This document shows positions 1 to 8,774 of a stretch of DNA of 64,000 nucleotides, one piece after another. The DNA is from Myroides marinus. Its GTDB lineage: Bacteria > Bacteroidota > Bacteroidia > Flavobacteriales > Flavobacteriaceae. The position numbers were made by a program, and so were the translations under genes. The notes beneath the pieces are model-generated. The model was not told the origin of the DNA, searched no databases, and saw only the letters and a program-made list of their open reading frames with translations. Each line of letters opens with the position of its first letter. The stretch's first letter is position 1. Where the stretch lies: assembly GCF_900109075.1 (NCBI RefSeq), contig NZ_FNYS01000002.1:62001-126000 (forward strand). Reading direction: 5' to 3'.

Positions 1-1659
1 TCTAAAGTTGGTGCCCACGGTAGCTCCAAAATTGAGGTTATCGTTTAAGGTGTACTTCGCTCCTATCATCCCGTTTATGCTAGTGAAGTCTCTGTTAGTA
101 GTAGTACTTCTCTGTGCATACTTATTGGCTAACTGGTCGGCATACCCTTGTTCTTTCAAATAATCAAATAGATACTGGTCATAGAACGGTTTAACGTGTA
201 TACTAGCATAGTCAAAACGCGCTCCTCCTTCTAACGTTAATTTATCATTGACAAAGTACTCATACATCCCAAATACTCCTGTCCCTTGTTTATTATATTT
301 AGGCAACAAGAATCCGTAACCATCAATGGTATTGTTCTGAAAATTCTGTTGTACTCCTAATGTCAACTTGTGATTGTTATTAAACAAATGCTCGTACTTC
401 ACTGAAGCATCCACTGTGTTAAGTACAAACTGTAGTTCTAAGTTAGGGTTAGAAGTAGGTGGCGCTTGATCATCAAAGTGTGAGTGAAACAAGCTGTGCT
501 CTTGTCTTCTATTGTTTTGATAAGCGACCATAAATGTCCACTTATCCTGTACTGAACTGTCCCAAGTAGTCGTATTCACAACTTTAAAATGGTTTACATT
601 CTGACGAGGGTATTCTATATTGCGGTGGTTGCCATCATCTGCTACGGCTGCTACATTAGGCAAACCGTGAGAGCCTGGAAAGAACCCACTCTTATCATAA
701 ACATTACTGATACTAAGGATATTCTTAAAGTTATCATCTACATAGCCTACTTGTCCATATAGAGCAAAGTTCTTAGAAGCAGTATTCTTCATTCTATTGC
801 CATAGATAGGGATAATAGTGTTCAGATAGTCTATCTCTGATACAGGCACACGGTAATCTCCAGCGTCTTGTCCTGTAGCTTTAAACTTATAGAAGAACTT
901 CTCATCTCTTCCTTTTACCTGCACAGATGCTCCATAAGAATCATTTACAGTCTTGCCAAACATAGTAGCACAACCGCTAAATGAGTGTACTTCTGGTACT
1001 TTCTCATTGTTAATCTTAATCACACCTCCAATAGCGTCACTACCGTACTCGATAGTACCAACTCCCTTAATCACTTCTACTTCTTCTGTACTAAATGCGT
1101 CTATCTCTAGCCCGTGATCAGCTCCCCATTGTTGTCCTTCTTGTTTAGCTCCATTCTCAGATACGGCAACACGATTAAACCCTAACCCACGAATAATAGG
1201 TTTAGAGGCTCCTGCTCCTATCTCCATAGCATTCACTCCTGGTACAGATGTCAATGTCTTAGCAAATGACCCTGAGAAGCTCTCTACTAATTTCTTATTA
1301 GTAACAACTTCAGTATTAGCTATAGTCTTCTGTCCATGAGTAGAGACTACTACTTGATCTAGCAGGGTATTGTCTTCTCTAAGGTGTAGGTCTAAATACA
1401 GGTCTGACTTTACATTAAGTAACGTATCTATAGACTTATATCCTAAATATTCTACTAATAATCGGTGCTTACCTGCTGATACAGGTATAGATGTGAACTG
1501 TCCTTTCAGGTCAGTCCCAGACTGTAAACCTGCAAAGGATACACTGCTCCCTACTAATGCTTCTCCATAAATATCTGATACTTTAGCTTTAACAACATAC
1601 TGCTGCGCATAGGTACCAATAGAAGCCATTAGTGAAAGCACAAGAATAGATATTCTCAT
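1..1659 (-). CDS. TonB-dependent outer-membrane receptor, 3'-truncated by window edge
   Basis: The first 553 codons of a TonB-dependent receptor are present; the C-terminal barrel lies outside the window. The protein starts MRISILVLSLMASIGTYAQ, a typical signal peptide. A carboxypeptidase-regulatory-like domain follows (about residues 20-100), then a plug domain with SVPGVNAMEIGAGASKPIIR and GTIEYGSDAIGGVI, then barrel strands. Such receptors import a bound ligand across the outer membrane using TonB energy. The loop FHSHFDDQAPP and the small His/Cys-rich protein just upstream suggest a metal or metal-complex ligand, but that is inference. The two genes are 75 bp apart and probably form one operon. 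Confidence 0.93.
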   Translation of the reverse strand, partial: MRISILVLSLMASIGTYAQQYVVKAKVSDIYGEALVGSSVSFAGLQSGTDLKGQFTSIPVSAGKHRLLVEYLGYKSIDTLLNVKSDLYLDLHLREDNTLLDQVVVSTHGQKTIANTEVVTNKKLVESFSGSFAKTLTSVPGVNAMEIGAGASKPIIRGLGFNRVAVSENGAKQEGQQWGADHGLEIDAFSTEEVEVIKGVGTIEYGSDAIGGVIKINNEKVPEVHSFSGCATMFGKTVNDSYGASVQVKGRDEKFFYKFKATGQDAGDYRVPVSEIDYLNTIIPIYGNRMKNTASKNFALYGQVGYVDDNFKNILSISNVYDKSGFFPGSHGLPNVAAVADDGNHRNIEYPRQNVNHFKVVNTTTWDSSVQDKWTFMVAYQNNRRQEHSLFHSHFDDQAPPTSNPNLELQFVLNTVDASVKYEHLFNNNHKLTLGVQQNFQNNTIDGYGFLLPKYNKQGTGVFGMYEYFVNDKLTLEGGARFDYASIHVKPFYDQYLFDYLKEQGYADQLANKYAQRSTTTNRDFTSINGMIGAKYTLNDNLNFGATVGTNFR

Positions 1660-1734
1660 TTAATCGCTAAAAATTTAAATTGTACATAAAAAATCTATCT
1701 CATTACAAAGTGCGTAAGAGATCTAATCAATAAT

Positions 1735-2109
1735 TTATGCTAATACAGGGGGTGCCCTAAGGGAAAAGAATACTTGAGAAAGTGGGATAATAGATAGAGA
1801 TACGATGTCCTGAACCTCTTTAGTCACATCAAATGTGGTAAATTCTACAGATAGAATATCTGAAGTAATAGCAGGATTTAGTATCGTATCACAAACGAAA
1901 CACTTGTCTAACTGACTGTGTGCTTCTTTAAAAGTTAATTGATCTAAGTGGTCACCTCTCTTTTCTGTGAAGTGAGCATGTGTACTGTGTTCTCTTTCGT
2001 ACTCTACTGAAGAAACAATATGCTCATAACTATGCACAAACTGAAAAACAATGGTAAACATAATGGCTACCACCAATAATATTCTCGCTATGTTTTTCTT
2101 TGCTTGCAT
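1735..2109 (-). CDS. Small exported His/Cys-containing protein ahead of TonB receptor
   Basis: A hypothetical protein of about 124 residues, with the start taken at MQAKKNIARILL because a promoter-like box lies immediately upstream. One N-terminal hydrophobic segment (about residues 8-26) indicates export or membrane anchoring. The mature part has scattered histidines (HSYEH, HSTHAHF, GDHLDQL), a CxxC pair in DKCFVCD, and ends RAPPVLA. Short proteins with His/Cys residues and a proline-rich tail often sit beside TonB receptors in Bacteroidota, and a metal-binding role is plausible but unproven. A longer start at 2145 exists but would overlap the promoter. Confidence 0.7.
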   Translation of the reverse strand: MQAKKNIARILLVVAIMFTIVFQFVHSYEHIVSSVEYEREHSTHAHFTEKRGDHLDQLTFKEAHSQLDKCFVCDTILNPAITSDILSVEFTTFDVTKEVQDIVSLSIIPLSQVFFSLRAPPVLA

Positions 2110-2113
2110 GTTG

Positions 2114-2145
2114 CAAATATAGACAAGAATGTAAGAAATAGACAA
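2114..2145 (-). promoter_or_regulatory. Bacteroidota-type promoter for the 2109 gene
   Basis: On the minus strand TATATTTG (2114-2121) matches the TAnnTTTG -7 consensus, with TTG at 2143-2145 and a 21-nt spacer. The box ends 4 nt before the ATG at 2109, so the transcript would have almost no leader. Confidence 0.55.
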
Positions 2146-2285
2146 TATGAATGATAATATTTAATAATTACTTCACATTATGTCTATTTTATGAGAACTA
2201 GCACTTAGTTTTTCTCTTCTTTATGTAATTGTAAGTCTGAACAGATGTGTTCGGTGTTGAACAAAGAATATCGTTTGTGTTTTAT

Positions 2286-2293
2286 TACCTTTG
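2286..2293 (+). promoter_or_regulatory. -7 box for the permease gene
   Basis: TACCTTTG matches TAnnTTTG, 21 nt before the ATG at 2315. No convincing -33 TTG was found at the usual spacing. Confidence 0.45.
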
Positions 2294-2314
2294 TTTTTAT
2301 AAAAATCATCAACA

Positions 2315-3505
2315 ATGAATAGCAAACTTTTAGGTAGTATATTAATTATCGCAGGATCTTCTATAGGTGGAGGAATGCTAGCTATGCCTATCACTTCAGC
2401 AGGGGTTGGGTTCGTAGGAGCAACAATATTGCTATTTATTATTTGGTTTGCGATGTGCTATACAGCTTTATTGATGGTTCGTATCTATGATTTTAATAGT
2501 TCTAAAGATGGCTTTGATACCTTGACTAGAAAGTATGCTGGCTTTACTGTCAATCGAATAGCAGGACTCAGTCTGATGTTCTTAATTTATGGTTTGACAG
2601 CAGCTTATATGTCTGGTGGTGGAACGATCTTAAAGACTAATATAGATTTACTGTTTAACACTAACTTAGATGATCGACTGGCTGTATTGATGTTTTCAAT
2701 TGTCTTTAGTACCATAGTTATTGTAGGAACAAAATGGGTAGATTGGTTTACCCGTCTGTTATTTGGGGCTAAATTGGTATTCTTAGTATTGCTAGTGGTT
2801 CTGATGACTCCGCTTATCAAATGGGCAAACTTACTACATATGCCTCTATCTCAAGGGTTAGTAATTATGTCTATTCCTGCTATATTTACTTCTTTTGGAT
2901 TTCATGGTAGTATTCCAAGTATCGTTGATTATCTAGATGGTAACAAGAAGATGCTAAAAAGAGCATTTATTCTAGGGAGTTTATTACCACTAGTTATCTA
3001 TCTGGTATGGCAAATTGCAATACTAGGTAGTCTAGATCAAACTGTATTTATGCAAATATTACAGCAACACTCAGAGGTAAAAGGTCTACTGCTTAGCATT
3101 AGAGAATTATCTGATTCTGCTTATATAGAGACTCTATTTAGTTTCTTCGCAGCAGCAGCTTTGGGTACTTCTTTCTTAGGGGTGAGTTTAGGATTATATG
3201 ACTACTACAAGGATCTGTTTAAAGAAAAGAAAGCGAATGTGATTAAGCCATTGGCTGCAGTGTGTACTTTCTTTCCTCCTTTAATGTTTGCATTGTTCTA
3301 TCCAGAAGGGTTTATTTTAGCTTTAGGGTATGCTGCTATTGCTGGAGTGGTGCTCGCTTTGGTAATACCTATTATTCTTTACTTAAAAGCAATGAAGTTT
3401 CACAATATCAAAATATCAATCTTACAATATTTCATTATTGGTTTTATATTAATACTTTCTGTACTAATCGTTTACGCACAACTATTAGTTGTAAGCAGAG
3501 GGTAA
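2315..3505 (+). CDS. Aromatic amino acid permease (HAAAP family, TyrP/Mtr-like)
   Basis: A 396-residue polytopic membrane protein, close in length to TyrP and Mtr (about 400-415). The N-terminus GSSIGGGMLAMPI is the glycine-rich first helix of hydroxy/aromatic amino acid permeases. About 11 hydrophobic helices can be counted, and FTSFGFHGSIPSIVDYLDG is the conserved central motif of the family. It should be a proton-driven inner-membrane importer of tyrosine or tryptophan; which one cannot be decided from sequence. It is monocistronic, and a gap of about 120 bp separates it from the next operon. Confidence 0.88.
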   Translation: MNSKLLGSILIIAGSSIGGGMLAMPITSAGVGFVGATILLFIIWFAMCYTALLMVRIYDFNSSKDGFDTLTRKYAGFTVNRIAGLSLMFLIYGLTAAYMSGGGTILKTNIDLLFNTNLDDRLAVLMFSIVFSTIVIVGTKWVDWFTRLLFGAKLVFLVLLVVLMTPLIKWANLLHMPLSQGLVIMSIPAIFTSFGFHGSIPSIVDYLDGNKKMLKRAFILGSLLPLVIYLVWQIAILGSLDQTVFMQILQQHSEVKGLLLSIRELSDSAYIETLFSFFAAAALGTSFLGVSLGLYDYYKDLFKEKKANVIKPLAAVCTFFPPLMFALFYPEGFILALGYAAIAGVVLALVIPIILYLKAMKFHNIKISILQYFIIGFILILSVLIVYAQLLVVSRG

Positions 3506-3603
3506 AGCTTAAAGAAAGGTAAAACTTTCTAAAAGTTAGTTAATAAACACCCAATGTCATTGTTTATTAATGTAGGTCAAGTCTCTTAAAGATGTAAATT
3601 ATG

Positions 3604-3611
3604 TAAATTTG
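3604..3611 (+). promoter_or_regulatory. -7 box for the envelope operon
   Basis: TAAATTTG matches TAnnTTTG, 17 nt before the ATG at 3629. It would drive the BamA-like, phosphoethanolamine-transferase-like and PCMD genes. Confidence 0.5.
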
Positions 3612-3628
3612 CATCCTTATATCACAAT

Positions 3629-4801
3629 ATGACAAAACACTACATACTATCAAAAATATTGGTTATCTTTTTAATAACCAACACAGTAACATTCGCACAA
3701 GAAAGTACGAATGTAATCGAACAAGAGGAACAACGGGATAGCACGGCTGTAAAAAAGAAATTCTTTGACCGTGTAGTTTCTTACTTTGAAGAAGCTAAAA
3801 AAGACAAATCTCAAAGCAAGTTTGACTTGTCATTTATCGGAGGGCCTAGTTACTCTGTAGATACAAAACTAGGATTAGGTATCGTAGCATCTGGATTATA
3901 CAGAATGGATAAAGAAGATATGAGTCTACCTCCTTCTGATGTTGCTATTTATACTAACTTTACTACTAGTGGTTTCTTCTCTATTGGGGTCGAAAACACA
4001 ACTATATTTCCTAATGACAAATATCGTTTTCACTATGATATGGCGTTTAAGTTTATGCCTAGTAAATTCTATGGTATTGGATATGATGCTGGTAACTTAG
4101 GTGAGTACACAAAATACGATGAATATCATTTAGGCCTGAAATTTGATATATTAAGACAAGTATTGCCTAATACTTATGTGGGATTGGTATTCTCTGCTCA
4201 AAATATTCAGAGTAGAAACTTTCAAACTGAAGAGGTAAGACCTGATACAGATAGCAAAGATACTGCTATCGGAGGAGGGTTTATCGCTTCGTATGACAGT
4301 AGAGATTTTATACCAAACCCGAGCAAGGGATTGTTTATTCAATATGAACAGACATTTTATCCTAAAACATTAGGTAGTAATAAGCACTTCGGTAATATCA
4401 AATTTACGACTCGTGCTTATAAACAGGTGTGGAAAGATGGTCTGTTAGCATTTGATTTAAACGGAGAGTTTAACAACGGTGATGTACCTTGGACAATGCT
4501 TTCTAAAATAGGTGGTTCTAGACAAATGAGGGGTTATTTTATGGGGCAATACAGAGATAGAAAACAGATTAATACTCAAATAGAATTAAGACAAAAGATC
4601 TATAATCGTCATGGTGTAGCTGTATGGGGTGGAGCCGGTAATGCGTTCAAAAATATGAACGAATTTGACTGGTCACATACCTTACCTACTTATGGTATAG
4701 GTTATAGATGGGAGTTTAAAAATAGAGTGAACGTTAGACTAGACTATGGCTTTGGTAAAGGACAAAGTGGGTTTTACTTTAATATCTATGAATCGTTTTA
4801 A
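3629..4801 (+). CDS. BamA/TamA-family outer-membrane barrel protein without POTRA domains
   Basis: A 390-residue protein with signal peptide (MTKHYILSKILVIFLITNTVTFAQ), a short charged linker, then a 16-strand-type surface-antigen (D15/Omp85) barrel. Visible family marks are YDSRDFIPNPSKG, the conserved RGY in GGSRQMRGYFMGQYRD, and a C-terminal FYFNIYESF ending in phenylalanine. Full BamA carries five POTRA repeats and is about 800 residues; there is no room for them here, so this is a barrel-only relative of unknown substrate. It is the first gene of a tight operon (5 bp to the next gene), which suggests a role connected with envelope modification. Confidence 0.85.
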   Translation: MTKHYILSKILVIFLITNTVTFAQESTNVIEQEEQRDSTAVKKKFFDRVVSYFEEAKKDKSQSKFDLSFIGGPSYSVDTKLGLGIVASGLYRMDKEDMSLPPSDVAIYTNFTTSGFFSIGVENTTIFPNDKYRFHYDMAFKFMPSKFYGIGYDAGNLGEYTKYDEYHLGLKFDILRQVLPNTYVGLVFSAQNIQSRNFQTEEVRPDTDSKDTAIGGGFIASYDSRDFIPNPSKGLFIQYEQTFYPKTLGSNKHFGNIKFTTRAYKQVWKDGLLAFDLNGEFNNGDVPWTMLSKIGGSRQMRGYFMGQYRDRKQINTQIELRQKIYNRHGVAVWGGAGNAFKNMNEFDWSHTLPTYGIGYRWEFKNRVNVRLDYGFGKGQSGFYFNIYESF

Positions 4802-4806
4802 GAAAG

Positions 4807-6531
4807 ATGACAGAAAAAATACAAAACAAGGGATTCTTTAAAAGATGTATTAATAATCCTATAGTGTTATTTTGGTTCTATATTCTAGTGAATATGGTAC
4901 CTAGCTTTTATTTTGCATTTACTCAGCCAATAGATGTATTAGGTAAAGTAGTTGTTCTTTTATTCCCTTTAGGGTTATTTATGACTATTTTCTCTGCATT
5001 TAAGAACTCAGGAGCATGGTTACTAATGTGTTTCCCATTAATGTTCTTACATGCCTTCCAAATAGTGTTGTTTTATCTATTTGGTGAAGATGTTATTGCT
5101 GCAGATATGTTTCTTAATGTAGCGACTACAAATACTTCTGAAATCAATGAGTTATTAGGTAGCTTATTGCCTTCTATAGCTTTTGTATGTTTCTTATATA
5201 TTCCTCCTATTGTCTTTGCTATACGTCAATGGAAACAAAAGAATTACTTGGACTGGAGCTTTAGAAGACAGACTCTATTACCTGCTGTCTTGCTATTAGT
5301 TGCTTCGCTAGTATTATCATTCTTCAGTGCAAATAAGAACACGAATACCTTTGCTTTTAATCAAGATGTATACCCTATTAATGCTCTGCATAACTTAGGT
5401 TTTGCAGTGAACAAATGGGATAAGGTAAAACGATATCCAGATACCTCTAAAGACTTTTCTTTTAAAGCATTTAGAGATAGTGTACCTAGTCCAGAAAGAC
5501 AAATCTATGTATTGATTATCGGAGAGACTAGTAGAGCAGATAACTGGTCTTTATATGGATATGAGAGAGAAACTAATCCACTACTTAAAAACCAAGAGAA
5601 CTTATATGTATTCCCTGATGCATTAACTCAGTCTAATACGACTCACAAGAGTGTATCTATAATCTTATCTGATGCCGAAGCAGAAAACTACAACTCTATC
5701 TATAGAAAAAAAGGTATAGTTCACGCGTTTAAAGAAGCTGGTTTTAAAACAATATGTCTGTCTAATCAAGCAGAGAATTCTTCTTTTATAGAGTTCTTTA
5801 CTAAAGAGGCTGATATCTATAAAACTATTCGTACTACTGATAGTAAAACACGTATGACTGAGAATCACTTCGATGAAGAATTGGTTAGCTTAATGCAGCA
5901 AGAGATTGAACAAAACGAAGGTGACTTATTCATTCTTCTGCATAGTTATGGTTCTCACTTTAATTATATGGAACGTTATCCAGAAACTTTTAAAAAGTTT
6001 ACGCCTGATAATGTAGCTGGAGTGCGCAAGTCTGAAAAAGATCACTTAGTTAATGCTTACGACAATACTATTCTATACACAGATTACTTCTTATCTCAAA
6101 CTATTAAAGCATTAGAAAAAACAAATGCTGAAGTAGCTATGTTGTATACTTCAGATCACGGGGAAGACTTGTTTGACGATGATAGAAATAGATTCTTACA
6201 TGCTTCACCAAGCCCAACATACTATCAATTAAGAATACCTTTCGTTATGTGGTTCTCAAATGAGTACATAGCTAATAACAAAAAAAGAATGAATGCTGTA
6301 AAAGAAAATAGAACTAAGCCTATCTCTACCAATGCAGTATTTCATACCATGATTAACGCAGCTCATATCCGTACTTCTTATCTAGAAAAAGACTTATCTT
6401 TAGTAAATAGAGCTTTTAATGCAGAAGCTCGTATGTACTTAAACGATCATGATATCGCAGTACCTTATACGAAGATGAACTTAAAAGAAGAAGATCTAGA
6501 GATGCTTAAAAAGAATAACATCAAAGAGTAA
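4807..6531 (+). CDS. Phosphoethanolamine transferase-like sulfatase-fold enzyme (EptA family)
   Basis: A 574-residue protein with about five N-terminal transmembrane helices (residues about 15-190) and a periplasmic alkaline-phosphatase-fold domain. Metal and nucleophile motifs are visible: LIIGETSRADNWSLYGYER (Glu near residue 238), the nucleophile threonine in SNTTHKSV (about 278), and TSDHGEDLFDD with Asp/His ligands (about 450). The family moves phosphoethanolamine from phosphatidylethanolamine onto lipid A or surface glycans. The acceptor here is not predictable. Members modifying lipid A lower polymyxin binding, and Myroides-type bacteria are naturally resistant, but linking this gene to that trait is inference. 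Confidence 0.85.
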   Translation: MTEKIQNKGFFKRCINNPIVLFWFYILVNMVPSFYFAFTQPIDVLGKVVVLLFPLGLFMTIFSAFKNSGAWLLMCFPLMFLHAFQIVLFYLFGEDVIAADMFLNVATTNTSEINELLGSLLPSIAFVCFLYIPPIVFAIRQWKQKNYLDWSFRRQTLLPAVLLLVASLVLSFFSANKNTNTFAFNQDVYPINALHNLGFAVNKWDKVKRYPDTSKDFSFKAFRDSVPSPERQIYVLIIGETSRADNWSLYGYERETNPLLKNQENLYVFPDALTQSNTTHKSVSIILSDAEAENYNSIYRKKGIVHAFKEAGFKTICLSNQAENSSFIEFFTKEADIYKTIRTTDSKTRMTENHFDEELVSLMQQEIEQNEGDLFILLHSYGSHFNYMERYPETFKKFTPDNVAGVRKSEKDHLVNAYDNTILYTDYFLSQTIKALEKTNAEVAMLYTSDHGEDLFDDDRNRFLHASPSPTYYQLRIPFVMWFSNEYIANNKKRMNAVKENRTKPISTNAVFHTMINAAHIRTSYLEKDLSLVNRAFNAEARMYLNDHDIAVPYTKMNLKEEDLEMLKKNNIKE

Positions 6532-6542
6532 CAAACAATAAT

Positions 6543-7508
6543 ATGACAACAAAAACAACATTAAAAATACTTACGCTATTGATGAGCATTATGCCATTCG
6601 TAGCTACAGCACAAAGTGAAAAAGTAGAGTCTATTCGCCTAGGTAATATGGATCACTGGATGGTACGTGAGATTAAAGAATCTTTTGTTATCGGTGGTAA
6701 TACCCAATACCTTTATGAGATAACAGAAACTAAAGATACTTTAAAGAACAATACTCCATACAAGAACAAGAAATCTCCTTGGGCAACCTCATCTGTATTA
6801 GCTACTGTAAGTGGTATTACTAAAGGTAGTGTAACTGTATTTCCTGAAAAAAGAGATAATGGATATGCTGCACGTTTAGAGACACGTATCGAAAAAGTAA
6901 AAGTGTTAGGGGTTATTAATATCAATGTATTAGCTAGTGGTACTATCTTCTTAGGAGAGATGTTAGAGCCAATCACAGATACTAAAAACCCTCAAAGTAA
7001 ATTAGTAACGGGTATTGCTTTTACTAAGAAACCTAAGGCTCTTCAATTCGATTACAAAGTAATTACTGGAGGTGCTTCAAAAAAAGTAAATGGTATGGGT
7101 AGTGGTACTGATGCTAACAGAACTGATAAAGCTGAAATACAGATACTACTACAAAAAAGATGGGAAGATAAAGATGGTAATGTTCATGCTAAACGTATAG
7201 GTACCGGATGGGAACTTATGGATAAGACTGTTAAGACATGGCAAAACAAACACCGTTTAACTGTAAACTATGGTGACATCACAAAACAGAGTTATTATGC
7301 GTCACATATGGCTTTGAGATCTGGTAGTAATGCATACTACACTAGAAATAGCAAAGGTAAAATGGTACCAATCATCGAAGAAGGATGGGGAACAGCAGAT
7401 GATGAAGTAACTCATCTTATCGTACAATTCTCGTCAAGTAATGGAGGAGCATATATTGGTAATACAAGTAGTCGTCTATGGGTAGATAATGTAGGATTAG
7501 TTTACTAA
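6543..7508 (+). CDS. PCMD-domain secreted protein
   Basis: A 321-residue protein with signal peptide (cleavage near ATAQS). The body resembles the putative carbohydrate metabolism domain (PCMD) of Bacteroidota: PWATSSVLATVSGITKGSVTVFPE, a jelly-roll-like central part, and the C-terminal SSRLWVDNVGLVY. PCMD proteins are usually surface or periplasmic and associated with glycans; no enzyme activity is assigned. It lies 11 bp after the phosphoethanolamine-transferase-like gene, last in the operon before a strong terminator. Confidence 0.75.
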   Translation: MTTKTTLKILTLLMSIMPFVATAQSEKVESIRLGNMDHWMVREIKESFVIGGNTQYLYEITETKDTLKNNTPYKNKKSPWATSSVLATVSGITKGSVTVFPEKRDNGYAARLETRIEKVKVLGVININVLASGTIFLGEMLEPITDTKNPQSKLVTGIAFTKKPKALQFDYKVITGGASKKVNGMGSGTDANRTDKAEIQILLQKRWEDKDGNVHAKRIGTGWELMDKTVKTWQNKHRLTVNYGDITKQSYYASHMALRSGSNAYYTRNSKGKMVPIIEEGWGTADDEVTHLIVQFSSSNGGAYIGNTSSRLWVDNVGLVY

Positions 7509-7520
7509 TATCGGTAATAT

Positions 7521-7559
7521 AAAAATAGGGTGTAAAACTAAGTTTTACACCCTATTTTT
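7521..7559. terminator. Bidirectional intrinsic terminator
   Basis: Near-perfect inverted repeat with 19-nt arms (AAAAATAGGGTGTAAAACT and its complement) flanked by A and T runs. It lies between convergent genes ending at 7508 (+) and 7580 (-), and can end both transcripts. Confidence 0.9.
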
Positions 7560-7579
7560 ATATCTGATATTTACTCTTA

Positions 7580-8194
7580 CTATTTCACACGATTACTATC
7601 GTGACTATGAGTCTCTATGCCATCATTCCATAATGTTAGAATATCAGTAGCTACTGCTGCTCCACTACCTGCTGCTATAGCAAGTTGGCTTCTATGCCCA
7701 GCTAATGTACCTACAACATAAATTCCTTCTGTTACAAAGTGATCTATATTCTTTAATTGTATTCTATTTTTAGATGCAAGTGATTTTTTATGTGGTTCTA
7801 CATAATCAAGTAATCCTTCTATACTAAAAGTAGCACTAGAGTTTACTGCTACAACTACAATCTTAGTAAAATACTCTTGCTTATTAGTTGTTACTCTATA
7901 AACATCATTTTCTACTAACACTGCGGTTACTTTCTCCTCTAAGATTTGATTAATATGACTGTAATATTTTAAGTCTTCAATAGATTGGCTTAATAAATCA
8001 CATCCTAATGTTCCTTGCTTTATTCCATAGGCATTATAGAATACTGCATCTTGTAGCATAGATGCTTTCTGATGCATTATAATACCTATTTTCTTATCAG
8101 CTGCAAAAGGTTTCTTTACAGCACTACCCAAGACTTGTGCACAAGATACTCCAGACACACCACCTCCTATGATAAGAACATCAAATACTTCCAT
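7580..8194 (-). CDS. Thioredoxin-reductase-like FAD oxidoreductase, short single-domain form
   Basis: A 204-residue flavoprotein. VLIIGGGVSGVSCAQVLG at the N-terminus is the FAD dinucleotide-binding motif, and GIYVVGTLAGHRSQLAIAAGSGAAVA near the C-terminus matches the second FAD contact of thioredoxin-reductase-like enzymes. Ordinary thioredoxin reductases are about 310 residues and have an inserted NADPH domain with a CxxC pair; both are absent. The reaction is unknown. It lies 4 bp after a small membrane protein gene, with which it likely forms an operon. Confidence 0.75.
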   Translation of the reverse strand: MEVFDVLIIGGGVSGVSCAQVLGSAVKKPFAADKKIGIIMHQKASMLQDAVFYNAYGIKQGTLGCDLLSQSIEDLKYYSHINQILEEKVTAVLVENDVYRVTTNKQEYFTKIVVVAVNSSATFSIEGLLDYVEPHKKSLASKNRIQLKNIDHFVTEGIYVVGTLAGHRSQLAIAAGSGAAVATDILTLWNDGIETHSHDSNRVK

Positions 8195-8198
8195 AGAA

Positions 8199-8393
8199 CT
8201 ATTTTGTCTTTTCGTCTATAACTTTAGACATACGATAGATTAACACTATACATACTGCACATAGCACTGCCACAATACCAATAATTGCAATTAAACTATC
8301 CCCTTGAAAAAGGTTATTAAAGTCTAACATAGTGATATTTAACACTAACAAAGCAACAGCAAATACAATAATTACGTAACTAAATATTTTCAT
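8199..8393 (-). CDS. Small two-helix membrane protein
   Basis: About 64 residues beginning MKIFSYVIIVFAVALLVLN. There are two hydrophobic segments (about residues 3-18 and 29-52) separated by LDFNNLFQGDSL, and a charged C-terminal end RMSKVIDEKTK. The start at 8393 is preferred over an upstream ATG at 8453 because a promoter-like sequence lies between them. No known domain is recognised. The flavoprotein gene follows 4 bp downstream, suggesting paired function at the inner membrane. Confidence 0.7.
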   Translation of the reverse strand: MKIFSYVIIVFAVALLVLNITMLDFNNLFQGDSLIAIIGIVAVLCAVCIVLIYRMSKVIDEKTK

Positions 8394-8744
8394 TTCGAAT
8401 GATAAAGAATTTGATTTTACCTCCCGAAAGTACAAAAAAACAGTCACTAGCACAATCCTTTAACATTAGTACTAAATATTTTAACAGCCTAAAATATAAG
8501 CTTTAAAGCCCTTTTCTTTACATTAATAATAAAGAAGTCTTCACTATTAGCACTTGAGCGATAACAAAAAACAGTAAAACAGCTTATTTAGAATAAAAAT
8601 ATTAACACTGATTACTAGCCCATAATTAACACAATCTGCTCTAGAACAAACAACTTACTAGCTTCAAGACATTTATACTCACACTAAATAAATGCTTTAA
8701 AAGGTTAAACTACATTCAAAAGAGATTAATTGATTAAAGATTTG
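8394..8744. other. AT-rich intergenic region between divergent genes
   Basis: About 350 bp with no supportable ORF. It must hold promoters for the 8393 gene (minus; TACTTTCG-like -7 near 8418-8425) and for 8775 (plus). No repeat or RNA-like structure was noticed. Confidence 0.5.
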
Positions 8745-8752
8745 TAATTTTG
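8745..8752 (+). promoter_or_regulatory. -7 box for the DUF3109 gene
   Basis: TAATTTTG matches TAnnTTTG, 22 nt before the ATG at 8775. Confidence 0.5.
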
Positions 8753-8774
8753 CACCCATTAATTTAATATTCAG

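Noticed and set aside
1370..1570. Short plus-strand ORF inside the TonB receptor gene
   Set aside because: It lies wholly within a long, clearly coding minus-strand frame and shows no protein features of its own.
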